Positions 1-4,713 of a stretch of DNA of 5,525 nt are shown one piece after another. How positions within the stretch are numbered: position 1 is the first letter of the stretch; each line of letters starts with the position of its first letter. The notes below the pieces were generated by a model. It was not told the origin of the DNA, made no database searches, and worked only from the letters and a program-made list of their open reading frames with translations. This DNA comes from JACKOD01 sp041591635 (lineage in GTDB: Bacteria; Pseudomonadota; Gammaproteobacteria; Pseudomonadales; Oleiphilaceae). The stretch is from the NCBI GenBank assembly GCA_041591635.1, contig JBFHRO010000217.1:1-5525 (forward strand). Reading direction: 5' to 3'. The translations under genes and the position numbers were made by a program.

Positions 1-1
1 C

Positions 2-532
2 AATGGTGGTTTCAACTTGTATCTGGGCAACAACCCAGCGGCCACAGGTATGTTTGTTTCAATCTCGCAGACGCCTCGTGGATCGACGTGGAAGGCACTG
101 CGAGACAAGGGTGAGGTTCAGGCTTCCGGAATCTTAAAGCAAGAGGCTATCGACTGGATAAAGAACAACCCGGCGGATTTTGTGGGTTTGGCTTTGAAAA
201 AAGCAATGTATTTCTGGATGCCGCCATTTCACAAAGGCAAGGGGGAAGAGTCATCAGCGGCTAAACTCGCGCGTGTGGTGTGGGCGGTTCAGTTTGTTGC
301 ACTGGTTGTTTTGGCACTGGGGTCTTTAAAGGTTCGAATGCCGGGGAACAGAGAGTTGGCGCTCTTTTGGCTGGCAATAGGCAGCTACACGGCGGTTCAC
401 ATGTTGTTCTATGTCATTTTCAGATATCGCGAGCCCATTATGCCGGTGCTGGGTGTTCTGGCAGCGTTAACCCTGGAATCCCTGGTTCTTGGCAAGCGGG
501 CAGGCAAGGAGTACTCGAGCACGCGGCAATGA
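2..532 (+). CDS. C-terminal part of a PMT/ArnT-like membrane glycosyltransferase (5' end outside window)
   Basis: The frame is already open at base 2 and reads NGGFNLYLGNNPAATG before the first possible start codon, so the gene enters from the left and only its last 176 residues are visible. This N-GG-FNL-x-GNNP-x-ATG stretch resembles the luminal/periplasmic loop of GT39/GT83-type (PMT_2) transferases, which use polyprenyl-phosphate sugars. A helix-rich tail follows: one hydrophobic segment around VVWAVQFVALVVLALG, a second around ALFWLAIGSYTAVHMLFYVIF, then FRYREPIMP, which matches the RYR-x-P-x-x-P turn common before the last membrane helix in this superfamily. The end is short and basic (GKRAGKEYSSTRQ). 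The role is inferred to be sugar transfer in the inner membrane onto a lipid or surface glycan. The substrate cannot be told. By eye this stretch is more AT-rich than the right half of the window, as is common in surface-glycan loci. It converges on the acyltransferase gene with a 41-base gap. Confidence 0.72.
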   Translation, partial: NGGFNLYLGNNPAATGMFVSISQTPRGSTWKALRDKGEVQASGILKQEAIDWIKNNPADFVGLALKKAMYFWMPPFHKGKGEESSAAKLARVVWAVQFVALVVLALGSLKVRMPGNRELALFWLAIGSYTAVHMLFYVIFRYREPIMPVLGVLAALTLESLVLGKRAGKEYSSTRQ

Positions 533-573
533 CTCATCACGAACGTTGACCAGTCTGTTGATGCGAGCATCCG

Positions 574-1566
574 TCAGGAAGCAAGCAGATACCGGTCGGC
601 TAATACCCTGAATCTTGTCGCTGCGTTGGACACGAGGTAGGCGATCACCAGGGTGGTTATAAATGACACCAGAATCTGTCCTGCCAGCGGCGTCGATGCC
701 GGAAAGAAATCGGCGAATTGTTCGTTGATCAGATAAAAATGGAGGATATAAAACTCGTAGCTCAAGCCGGCAAAGAATCCGCTGGCGGCAAGTGCCGCCG
801 GGGAGAGCTTGCGGGAAATAGCCAGCAGCAGCGGAACAAAGGCCAGCGGATAAAAGGCAAACAGCAGGTTACGCACGAAAAACGGCAGCACCTCTGCCGT
901 GGCAAGCGCCACCAGGGCAAGCAGGCCGATGCTGCAAAGAAGTGATGGCATCGGCCGGATTTCGGTCAGGCGCTGGATATGCCCGTTTGCCCCCAGGTAC
1001 AGGCCGATCGAAAAGGAAATGATGACATTAAAAACCGAGGGGGTGACATAAGTGACAAAACTGGCGAGGGTGCAGGCTCCCACCAGCAGGAGCAGGTGAA
1101 GAAAACCCCGGCGATGCTTGAAAAGCCGTTGCAGCAGTGGAAAGAGAAGGTACATCAGCACGATCACGGTAATGAACCAAAGGCCCGCCCCGATGCTGGC
1201 TTTGTTGGGTACCAGAAACAGCTCAAAAAACGCGCTCAGTCCGATAAAATGCAGCAAGGTATGTTGGCTAATGGCACCCTTGCCGAGCATAAAGTGTGCT
1301 GCCAGCACGACCGTGAGACAAAAGGCGAGGGAAATATAGATTCGCGTGAATCTTTTGATCAAAAAGGTACCAAAATCGTATTCCCGTGCAGACAGCAGCA
1401 CGGCGCTGAGGAACCCCAGAAGCGACATGGTAAGCCCCGGCGACAACGAGCGGGTCGCCAGCAAAACTGCCTCACTGGTGGCCTGTTTGTCGAGTATGTG
1501 CCCCAGAAAAACCACCAGAATCACGATTGATCTGATGAAATCATAACCCTCTACCCGCGTGTTCAT
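574..1566 (-). CDS. Acyltransferase-3 family integral membrane protein
   Basis: This 330-residue protein has about ten hydrophobic segments and almost no soluble part, the size and layout of a stand-alone acyltransferase-3 (OafA/OatA-type membrane domain, PF01757). The first helix carries R12 and H23, exactly the R-x10-H spacing typical of this family, where the His is considered catalytic. Other family-like landmarks are KRFTRIYISL (71-80), GLWFITVIVLMYLLFP (128-143) and YEFYILHFYLI (270-280, His276). There is no C-terminal SGNH domain, so it would be a single-domain enzyme that moves acetyl or another acyl group onto a sugar at the membrane. The start at 1566 was chosen over a longer in-frame extension to 1719 because AAAGGAA lies 6 bases before this ATG, and because the extension (Cys/Pro/Arg-rich, no helix) is unlike the family. 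Neighbouring glycosyltransferase sequence suggests a polysaccharide or lipid substrate, but the acceptor is unknown. The family call is strong. Confidence 0.92.
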   Translation of the reverse strand: MNTRVEGYDFIRSIVILVVFLGHILDKQATSEAVLLATRSLSPGLTMSLLGFLSAVLLSAREYDFGTFLIKRFTRIYISLAFCLTVVLAAHFMLGKGAISQHTLLHFIGLSAFFELFLVPNKASIGAGLWFITVIVLMYLLFPLLQRLFKHRRGFLHLLLLVGACTLASFVTYVTPSVFNVIISFSIGLYLGANGHIQRLTEIRPMPSLLCSIGLLALVALATAEVLPFFVRNLLFAFYPLAFVPLLLAISRKLSPAALAASGFFAGLSYEFYILHFYLINEQFADFFPASTPLAGQILVSFITTLVIAYLVSNAATRFRVLADRYLLAS

Positions 1567-1572
1567 TGGCAA

Positions 1573-1579
1573 TTCCTTT
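1573..1579 (-). promoter_or_regulatory. Ribosome binding site of the acyltransferase gene
   Basis: Read on the - strand this is AAAGGAA, followed by TTGCCA and ATG. It is a near-ideal Shine-Dalgarno site with 6-base spacing and decides the start at 1566. Confidence 0.8.
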
Positions 1580-1605
1580 GAGTGAAACTCCGGTTGTTTT
1601 TCTGC

Positions 1606-1615
1606 GCATCGATGC
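1606..1615. repeat. 10-bp perfect palindrome in divergent intergenic region
   Basis: GCATCGATGC is its own reverse complement. It lies 40 bases upstream of the acyltransferase start and shares the hexamer CATCGA with the neighbouring inverted repeat at 1622-1645. It could be a protein-binding site. Palindromes this short also occur by chance, so the functional call is weak. Confidence 0.4.
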
Positions 1616-1621
1616 TGGCAC

Positions 1622-1645
1622 CGGATGTCGACCATCGACATGCCG
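1622..1645. repeat. Inverted repeat (7-3-7 perfect core, extended by 3 bp)
   Basis: ATGTCGA, loop CCA, TCGACAT form a perfect 7-bp dyad at 1625-1641. Outer CGG (1622-1624) can pair with CCG (1643-1645) if G1642 bulges, giving a 10-bp stem. It sits about 60 bases upstream of the acyltransferase start. It could be an operator for a dimeric regulator or a hairpin in the leader RNA. No T-run follows on either strand, so it is not an intrinsic terminator. Part of its core sequence, CGGATGTC, recurs at 1744-1751. Confidence 0.55.
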
Positions 1646-1688
1646 CCACAACGAGGTGGCCGTGCTAATCCAGCAGCAATGATATCAA

Positions 1689-1712
1689 GGCCGGGGGATG
1701 GGTCGCCCGGCC
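1689..1712. repeat. GC-rich inverted repeat (7-bp stem, 10-base loop)
   Basis: GGCCGGG (1689-1695) and CCCGGCC (1706-1712) are perfect reverse complements around a 10-base loop. All seven pairs are G-C, so the hairpin would be stable in RNA from either strand. There is no adjacent T-tract, which argues against an intrinsic terminator. It lies in the same divergent spacer as the palindromes at 1606 and 1622. Confidence 0.5.
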
Positions 1713-1826
1713 CATGCACAACAAGTGTGACCGCCCTATCACTCGGATGTCACGCGGCGATTGAAAATGGCCTCCGTTGACCTCATGATGCGCCACAGTT
1801 TCCCTGCTTATGGTGGTGTTTTTTGT

Positions 1827-2483
1827 ATGCGTATCGATGGTCATTCCGAGGTGTCTTTACAGGGTGTCACAACCACACTGGACTGGCATTTTTCTACCCG
1901 TTCGCCGGCGGCTGATGGCCTCGGTGCCATTTATGTGGCGGATTCGCTCGTTGCCGGTACGGGCGTTTTTGCCGGGCGGGAGTTCACCGCCGGCGAGTGC
2001 ATTTTGCGTTTTGATGACTCGCGCCTGATCACGCCCGAGCAGCCGTTGCGTCCGGAGCTGGGCGAAACTGATGATCACGTCGATCACCTGGCCAACGGCG
2101 CCCTGGTGTACATGCAGGCGCCCGAGCGTTACCTCAATCACTGCTGCGAGCCCAATGCCTTCTGTCGCCATTTTGACGGGGTTCGGTATCTGGTGGCCCG
2201 TGTTGATATCCGTCAGGGTGAGGAAATCCTGGTGGACTATGCGCTGAACAGTGCCGTACCCGGCTATTCCTGGCACTGCCGTTGCGGGGCCAGCAGCTGT
2301 CGCGAAACCGCGCATCTGGATTTCTTTGCCTTGCCGCGGGCGTTGCAGCTGGCGTACCTGCCGTTACTGGATCACTGGTTTGTTACCGAGCACCAAGCGC
2401 GGCTTGCCCCGCTGATGGCGCTGGTCGGTGAGCTGCCGTCGCCGGTCGAACCTCGGGTTGCAGTTCAGGATCAATCGACATAA
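1827..2483 (+). CDS. Stand-alone SET-domain protein (putative protein-lysine methyltransferase)
   Basis: The 218-residue protein carries the full SET fold signature. An N-terminal strand pair with GTGVFAGREFTAGECI (44-59) matches the G-x-G-V-F/A region that binds S-adenosylmethionine. NHCCEPN (104-110) is the NH-S/C-CxPN pseudoknot motif. VARVDIRQGEEILVDYA (123-139) holds the GEE-I-x-x-DY motif with the expected catalytic Tyr138. CRCGASSC (151-158) is a C-x-C-x4-C post-SET zinc cluster, with Cys107 as the usual fourth ligand. The last 50 residues are helical and unrecognised. Known family members transfer methyl groups from SAM to lysine; the bacterial substrate here is unknown. The start is uncertain. 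ATG 1827 has GGTGG 10 bases upstream, while ATG 1767 would add 20 residues and has no visible ribosome site. Its 3' end overlaps the convergent binding-protein gene by 13 bases. The soluble sequence without a signal peptide implies a cytoplasmic enzyme. Confidence 0.9.
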   Translation: MRIDGHSEVSLQGVTTTLDWHFSTRSPAADGLGAIYVADSLVAGTGVFAGREFTAGECILRFDDSRLITPEQPLRPELGETDDHVDHLANGALVYMQAPERYLNHCCEPNAFCRHFDGVRYLVARVDIRQGEEILVDYALNSAVPGYSWHCRCGASSCRETAHLDFFALPRALQLAYLPLLDHWFVTEHQARLAPLMALVGELPSPVEPRVAVQDQST

Positions 2484-3505
2484 TAGGCCCGCTTGAGTAG
2501 CGTCGGGTTCAGCTCCAGCTGCCATTTTTCCAGCTGGCTGCGGCTGAACATCAGGCGCCCTTGCTCGGGAATCCGGGGGACGATGGCTTTGGGAGGCGTT
2601 CCCTGGGTGATTTCCAGCACGATTCTGGCCGCCTCCTCGCCCTGGGTTTCGCCCATCATCAGAATGCCGCCGATGGTTTTGTCGGCACCGACAGCAAAGT
2701 CCCAGAAGCCAAAAGGTGGAACAGGGGTGTTCTGCGATGACCAATGCATCACGGCTTCTGAATCCACATGCTCGCCGGCGTCATCCAGGAGGGTGTGATA
2801 CAGGCCGATTACCAACCCGTGGTAGCCCTGCTCTTTAGCTTGCAGCACCTGTTGTTGCCAGTTGGCCCAGTGGCCGATGCGTTTCACCGTCACCCGGATC
2901 TTGCTCAGGGTGAATTCTTCCTTGCCGGCAAAGACTTCATTGACGATCACGCTTGAGGTTTCCCCGGAATCAAGCAGCACCAGCAAGCGGATATCCCGAC
3001 GCGAAGGCAGCAACTGCTCCATGAGCCAGATCACGTCCTGCAGGCGTGGACGTTCCAGCACGCCGGTGATGTTGGGGGCGTGCAAAATGCCGTAGTGACG
3101 GGGATTGTTATTGATGCCCAGATAGACCACGGGGGTGGTGGTTTGTGCCAGCCTCGGGCCAAGAAAGCGCAGGGCATTATCATCGGCGAGCATCACCAGA
3201 TCGGGACGGGTGTTCAGATACTCTTGCCAGGCGAGTTCGGCTCTTGCTTCATAATGCCGGGGCGGGAGGCGCTTGGTGTCCATATGAAAATGGATGAGCC
3301 GGTAGCGATCGCCGAGCACCGCCGCAATGCCTTTGTTGAAACTCACATCCCAGGGATAGTCGGCGTGATAACTTTCGATAATCAGAATCAGGGGCGGTGC
3401 CTGGATTGCAGGTGGTGACGCGGTGGCGGCCAGCGTTGAGCCAAGCAGCAGCCACCCCAAAACGAGCCCCCAAAACCTTTGTGCGTGCCGTCCACCTGTG
3501 CCCAT
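2471..3505 (-). CDS. Secreted ABC-type substrate-binding-like protein (sensor-type periplasmic component)
   Basis: The 344-residue protein begins with a Sec signal: basic R6/R10, a hydrophobic run FWGLVLGWLLLGSTLA (11-26), and a likely cut near AATA-S (26-30). There is no lipobox Cys. The mature part resembles the ABC_sub_bind-like fold (PF04392 and relatives) seen both alone and as the extracytoplasmic part of sensor kinases and GGDEF proteins. Landmarks are IIESYHADYPW (42-52), MDTKR (75-79), MLADDNALRFL (105-115), PVVYLGIN (125-132), TGVLE (147-151) and, late, a GETQGEEAARIVLEI stretch followed by a GR-x-MFSRSQLEKW strand-helix. No permease, ATPase, kinase or GGDEF domain is attached or adjacent. 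It may therefore sense or deliver a small ligand through a partner encoded elsewhere. ATG 3505 is preferred over TTG 3556 because it puts the signal peptide at the N-terminus. It lies 83 bases downstream of the PspA-like gene, same strand. Fold call good; ligand unknown. Confidence 0.88.
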   Translation of the reverse strand: MGTGGRHAQRFWGLVLGWLLLGSTLAATASPPAIQAPPLILIIESYHADYPWDVSFNKGIAAVLGDRYRLIHFHMDTKRLPPRHYEARAELAWQEYLNTRPDLVMLADDNALRFLGPRLAQTTTPVVYLGINNNPRHYGILHAPNITGVLERPRLQDVIWLMEQLLPSRRDIRLLVLLDSGETSSVIVNEVFAGKEEFTLSKIRVTVKRIGHWANWQQQVLQAKEQGYHGLVIGLYHTLLDDAGEHVDSEAVMHWSSQNTPVPPFGFWDFAVGADKTIGGILMMGETQGEEAARIVLEITQGTPPKAIVPRIPEQGRLMFSRSQLEKWQLELNPTLLKRAYYVD

Positions 3506-3588
3506 AGCCCGGTTTCTCTGCGGTACCTGTTTGACAGCATAGCCCCCTGCGCTCAAAAGTCACGAGCCCCTGTTCCCCTGTGTGAGTG

Positions 3589-4284
3589 TCATCCAATCCC
3601 TTGTCCGCTGTCTGCGGCAGGGGATTGGCGCCATTTCGCCAGCCGCGCCGCGGCGGCTTCGGCACCTTGGTGACAACGCACCTTGTGTTCTGCCGCGCCT
3701 ACAGGGTCTAGCAGGGCATCGGTGGTGGCGCGGGCCTGATCCAGATGCGCTTGCTGTTGTTGAACCTGCTGCAAGCGGGCTTCCGTTTCCTTCAGTTCAT
3801 CCAGGCAGGCATGCAATCCGGAGGGCTTGCCGACCGTTGATGTATGGCTGCCGCTGCTTTTGGCCATGGCCAGACGCAACTGGTATTGCCTGATCTGGGC
3901 AGCGGTGGCACGCAATGCTTCCACGGTTTTCGCCTCACTTGCCAGTGCCGCGTCTATGGCCTGTTGCAGTTCGGTTGCTTCGCGCTCCAGGGTGACAAAG
4001 CGTTCGCTGTAGCAACCGGCTTCCGCCTCCAGACCCCGGCTTAACGCTTCCCGGCCCTGTTGTTCGCAGCGGGCCATATCGGTTTGCCGGTTCTGGGCCT
4101 GCTTTTGCAGTTGCTTGCGTTCGGCCACGCGCAACACCAGGCGCTCCCGCTCGCGCAGCATGGCGGCCTCGGCATCACGGATTTCCTGGGCAAAGATGCG
4201 AAACAGCTGATTGTCTACCTGCTTTTCGACCTGTTCGTGTGCCTGACCACGCCAGGCGGTGCGTAATTTGGTCCAGATACTCAT
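3589..4284 (-). CDS. PspA/IM30-family-like coiled-coil protein (divergent)
   Basis: The 231-residue protein is almost entirely charged helix (about 20-142 and 158-215), near the 222 residues of E. coli PspA. The pattern follows PspA: an N-terminal amphipathic start (MSIWTKLRTAWRG), NQLFRIFAQEIRDAEAAM (25-42) where PspA has its QKLVRLMIQEMEDTL helix, EQQGREALSRGLEAEAGCYSER (74-95) at the KAELALLKEREDLARAAL position, and QLRLAMAKSS (135-144) ending the long hairpin. A Ser/Gly-rich break (143-157) and a Gln-rich helix (172-178 QQVQQQQ) follow. Differences from E. coli PspA are four cysteines (73, 91, 160, 204), where I recall none, and loss of the Pro turn. Family members bind stressed inner membrane from the cytoplasm, form rods or rings and in enterics restrain PspF; no pspF, pspB or pspC is visible here. 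ATG 4284 has AAGGGAG 6 bases upstream. It lies 16 bases after the YiaA/B-like gene, so co-transcription is very likely. Confidence 0.85.
   Translation of the reverse strand: MSIWTKLRTAWRGQAHEQVEKQVDNQLFRIFAQEIRDAEAAMLRERERLVLRVAERKQLQKQAQNRQTDMARCEQQGREALSRGLEAEAGCYSERFVTLEREATELQQAIDAALASEAKTVEALRATAAQIRQYQLRLAMAKSSGSHTSTVGKPSGLHACLDELKETEARLQQVQQQQAHLDQARATTDALLDPVGAAEHKVRCHQGAEAAAARLAKWRQSPAADSGQGIG
3593..3628 (-). repeat. Long hairpin spanning the 3' end of the PspA-like gene
   Basis: CCAATCCC (3593-3600) pairs perfectly with GGGATTGG (3621-3628). Inside it TTG/CAG gives three more pairs (one wobble), and CCGC/GCGG (3605-3608 with 3614-3617) closes a 5-base loop, with only T3604 bulged. 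That makes about 15 bp. On the transcribed - strand it ends two bases before the end of the stop-codon region and is followed by ACACTCACAC, not a T-run. A classical intrinsic terminator is therefore unlikely. A role in RNA stability, or in reducing read-through into the downstream binding-protein gene, is possible. Confidence 0.55.
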
Positions 4285-4290
4285 CTCTCG

Positions 4291-4297
4291 CTCCCTT
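4291..4297 (-). promoter_or_regulatory. Ribosome binding site of the PspA-like gene
   Basis: On the - strand this is AAGGGAG followed by CGAGAG and ATG. It lies in the 16-base gap after the YiaA/B-like stop codon. It supports ATG 4284 over the in-frame TTG at 4311, which would overlap the upstream gene. Confidence 0.75.
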
Positions 4298-4300
4298 GGC

Positions 4301-4573
4301 TTATTCGCCAAATTCCTGAATCAGTTGTTTGGTGCGTGCTTCGCTGAGTTTGTTCAGCAGCCGCTGGTTTTCGTGCTCGTCACGCAGAGTTTTTGACAGG
4401 GTGATGGTGGAGCTCACCAGAAACATGCCGGTCACGGCCAGGTAGCCTTTGACTACCAGCTCGGCGGGCACCAGAACGATGCCGAGCACAAGCGCGGCCA
4501 GTGACAGCACAAAAGAGCATTTCACGAAGAACAACCAGCTGTGGCTATTGCCTTGAAGGTTTTCGTTGGTCAT
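4301..4573 (-). CDS. YiaA/YiaB-type two-helix inner-membrane protein
   Basis: The 90-residue protein has two hydrophobic helices, WLFFVKCSFVLSLAALVLGIVLVP (13-36) and roughly VKGYLAVTGMFLVSSTITLS (41-60), joined by a very short turn. KTLRDEHE (61-68) follows. The layout W-helix, E-x-x-x-KGY, second helix, then K-x-x-RD closely resembles the YiaAB two-helix domain (PF05360), whose biochemical role is not established. A charged helical tail (about 67-90) would project into the cytoplasm and could contact the PspA-like protein encoded next; that contact is an inference. AGAGGAA lies 7 bases before ATG 4573, so the start is firm. It is the first gene of the leftward unit and diverges from the XRE regulator across 140 bases. 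This suggests it is regulated by that protein. Confidence 0.85.
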   Translation of the reverse strand: MTNENLQGNSHSWLFFVKCSFVLSLAALVLGIVLVPAELVVKGYLAVTGMFLVSSTITLSKTLRDEHENQRLLNKLSEARTKQLIQEFGE

Positions 4574-4654
4574 AACGGGTTTCCTCTGTCTTGGGGGGTG
4601 TGGGTTGCGACAGATTCAGGCTACCTTTTGCGGGTGTTTGGGTCTATTTTGCTG

Positions 4655-4674
4655 TACAAAGACTTGTCTGGGTA
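4655..4674. promoter_or_regulatory. Imperfect 20-bp dyad, candidate operator between divergent genes
   Basis: The arms TAC-AA-AGAC and GTCT-GG-GTA are arranged around a central TT, so 14 of 20 positions are symmetric. The site lies in the middle of the 140-base spacer between the YiaA/B-like gene and the XRE regulator and would overlap promoter elements in either direction. Autoregulation through such a dyad is typical of XRE proteins. That this protein binds here is inference. Confidence 0.38.
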
Positions 4675-4692
4675 AGCTCAAGGTGCTGTCAT
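4664..4692 (+). promoter_or_regulatory. Weak candidate sigma-70 promoter for the XRE regulator
   Basis: TTGTCT (4664-4669) and TGTCAT (4687-4692) each match four of six consensus positions and are 17 bases apart. Transcription would start near 4699, leaving a leader of about 15 bases that just includes the GGAGG site. The -35 element overlaps the right arm of the dyad at 4655-4674. The match is weak and could be chance. Confidence 0.25.
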
Positions 4693-4704
4693 GCAGAACC
4701 GTCT

Positions 4705-4709
4705 GGAGG
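4705..4709 (+). promoter_or_regulatory. Ribosome binding site of the XRE regulator, sets a GTG start
   Basis: GGAGG is followed by TTAT and GTG. The 4-base spacing is slightly short, but it is the only strong site near the beginning of the HTH domain. It argues against upstream in-frame starts, which would add an unrelated Cys/Gly-rich leader. Confidence 0.65.
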
Positions 4710-4713
4710 TTAT

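Noticed and set aside
560..571. Small hairpin GATG-CGAG-CATC between the convergent glycosyltransferase and acyltransferase genes
   Set aside because: The stem is only 4 bp and no T-run follows on either strand, so I do not call it a terminator.
979..1530. Long open frames on the + strand across the acyltransferase gene
   Set aside because: Their translations are Gln/Lys/His-rich and domainless, and they lie fully opposite a clear membrane-protein gene with a good start; they are antisense shadows.
1726..1743. CRP-like site TGTGA...TCACT upstream of the SET gene
   Set aside because: The half sites are 8 bases apart instead of the required 6, and the second half is TCACT instead of TCACA.
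1777..1805. TTGACC as a -35 element for the SET gene
   Set aside because: The hexamer is good, but 17 bases downstream there is only TTCCCT, with no acceptable -10 match.
3567..3581. Tandem CCCCTGT repeats with 8-base period between the PspA-like and binding-protein genes
   Set aside because: There are only two full copies; too short to call a functional repeat.
3249..3665. Open - strand frame between the binding-protein and PspA-like genes
   Set aside because: It overlaps both well-supported genes in another frame, has a Pro/Gly/Arg-rich composition and no recognisable domain or ribosome site.
4585..4614. TCTGTC...GACAGA inverted repeat that would partly cover the YiaA/B-like ribosome site
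   Set aside because: It has only 6 bp with an 18-base loop and touches just the edge of the AGAGGAA site; too weak to propose a riboregulator.
4591..4713. N-terminal extension of the XRE regulator by 41 residues
   Set aside because: The extension is Gly/Cys/Val-rich with no ribosome site, whereas GTG 4714 follows GGAGG and starts right at the HTH domain.
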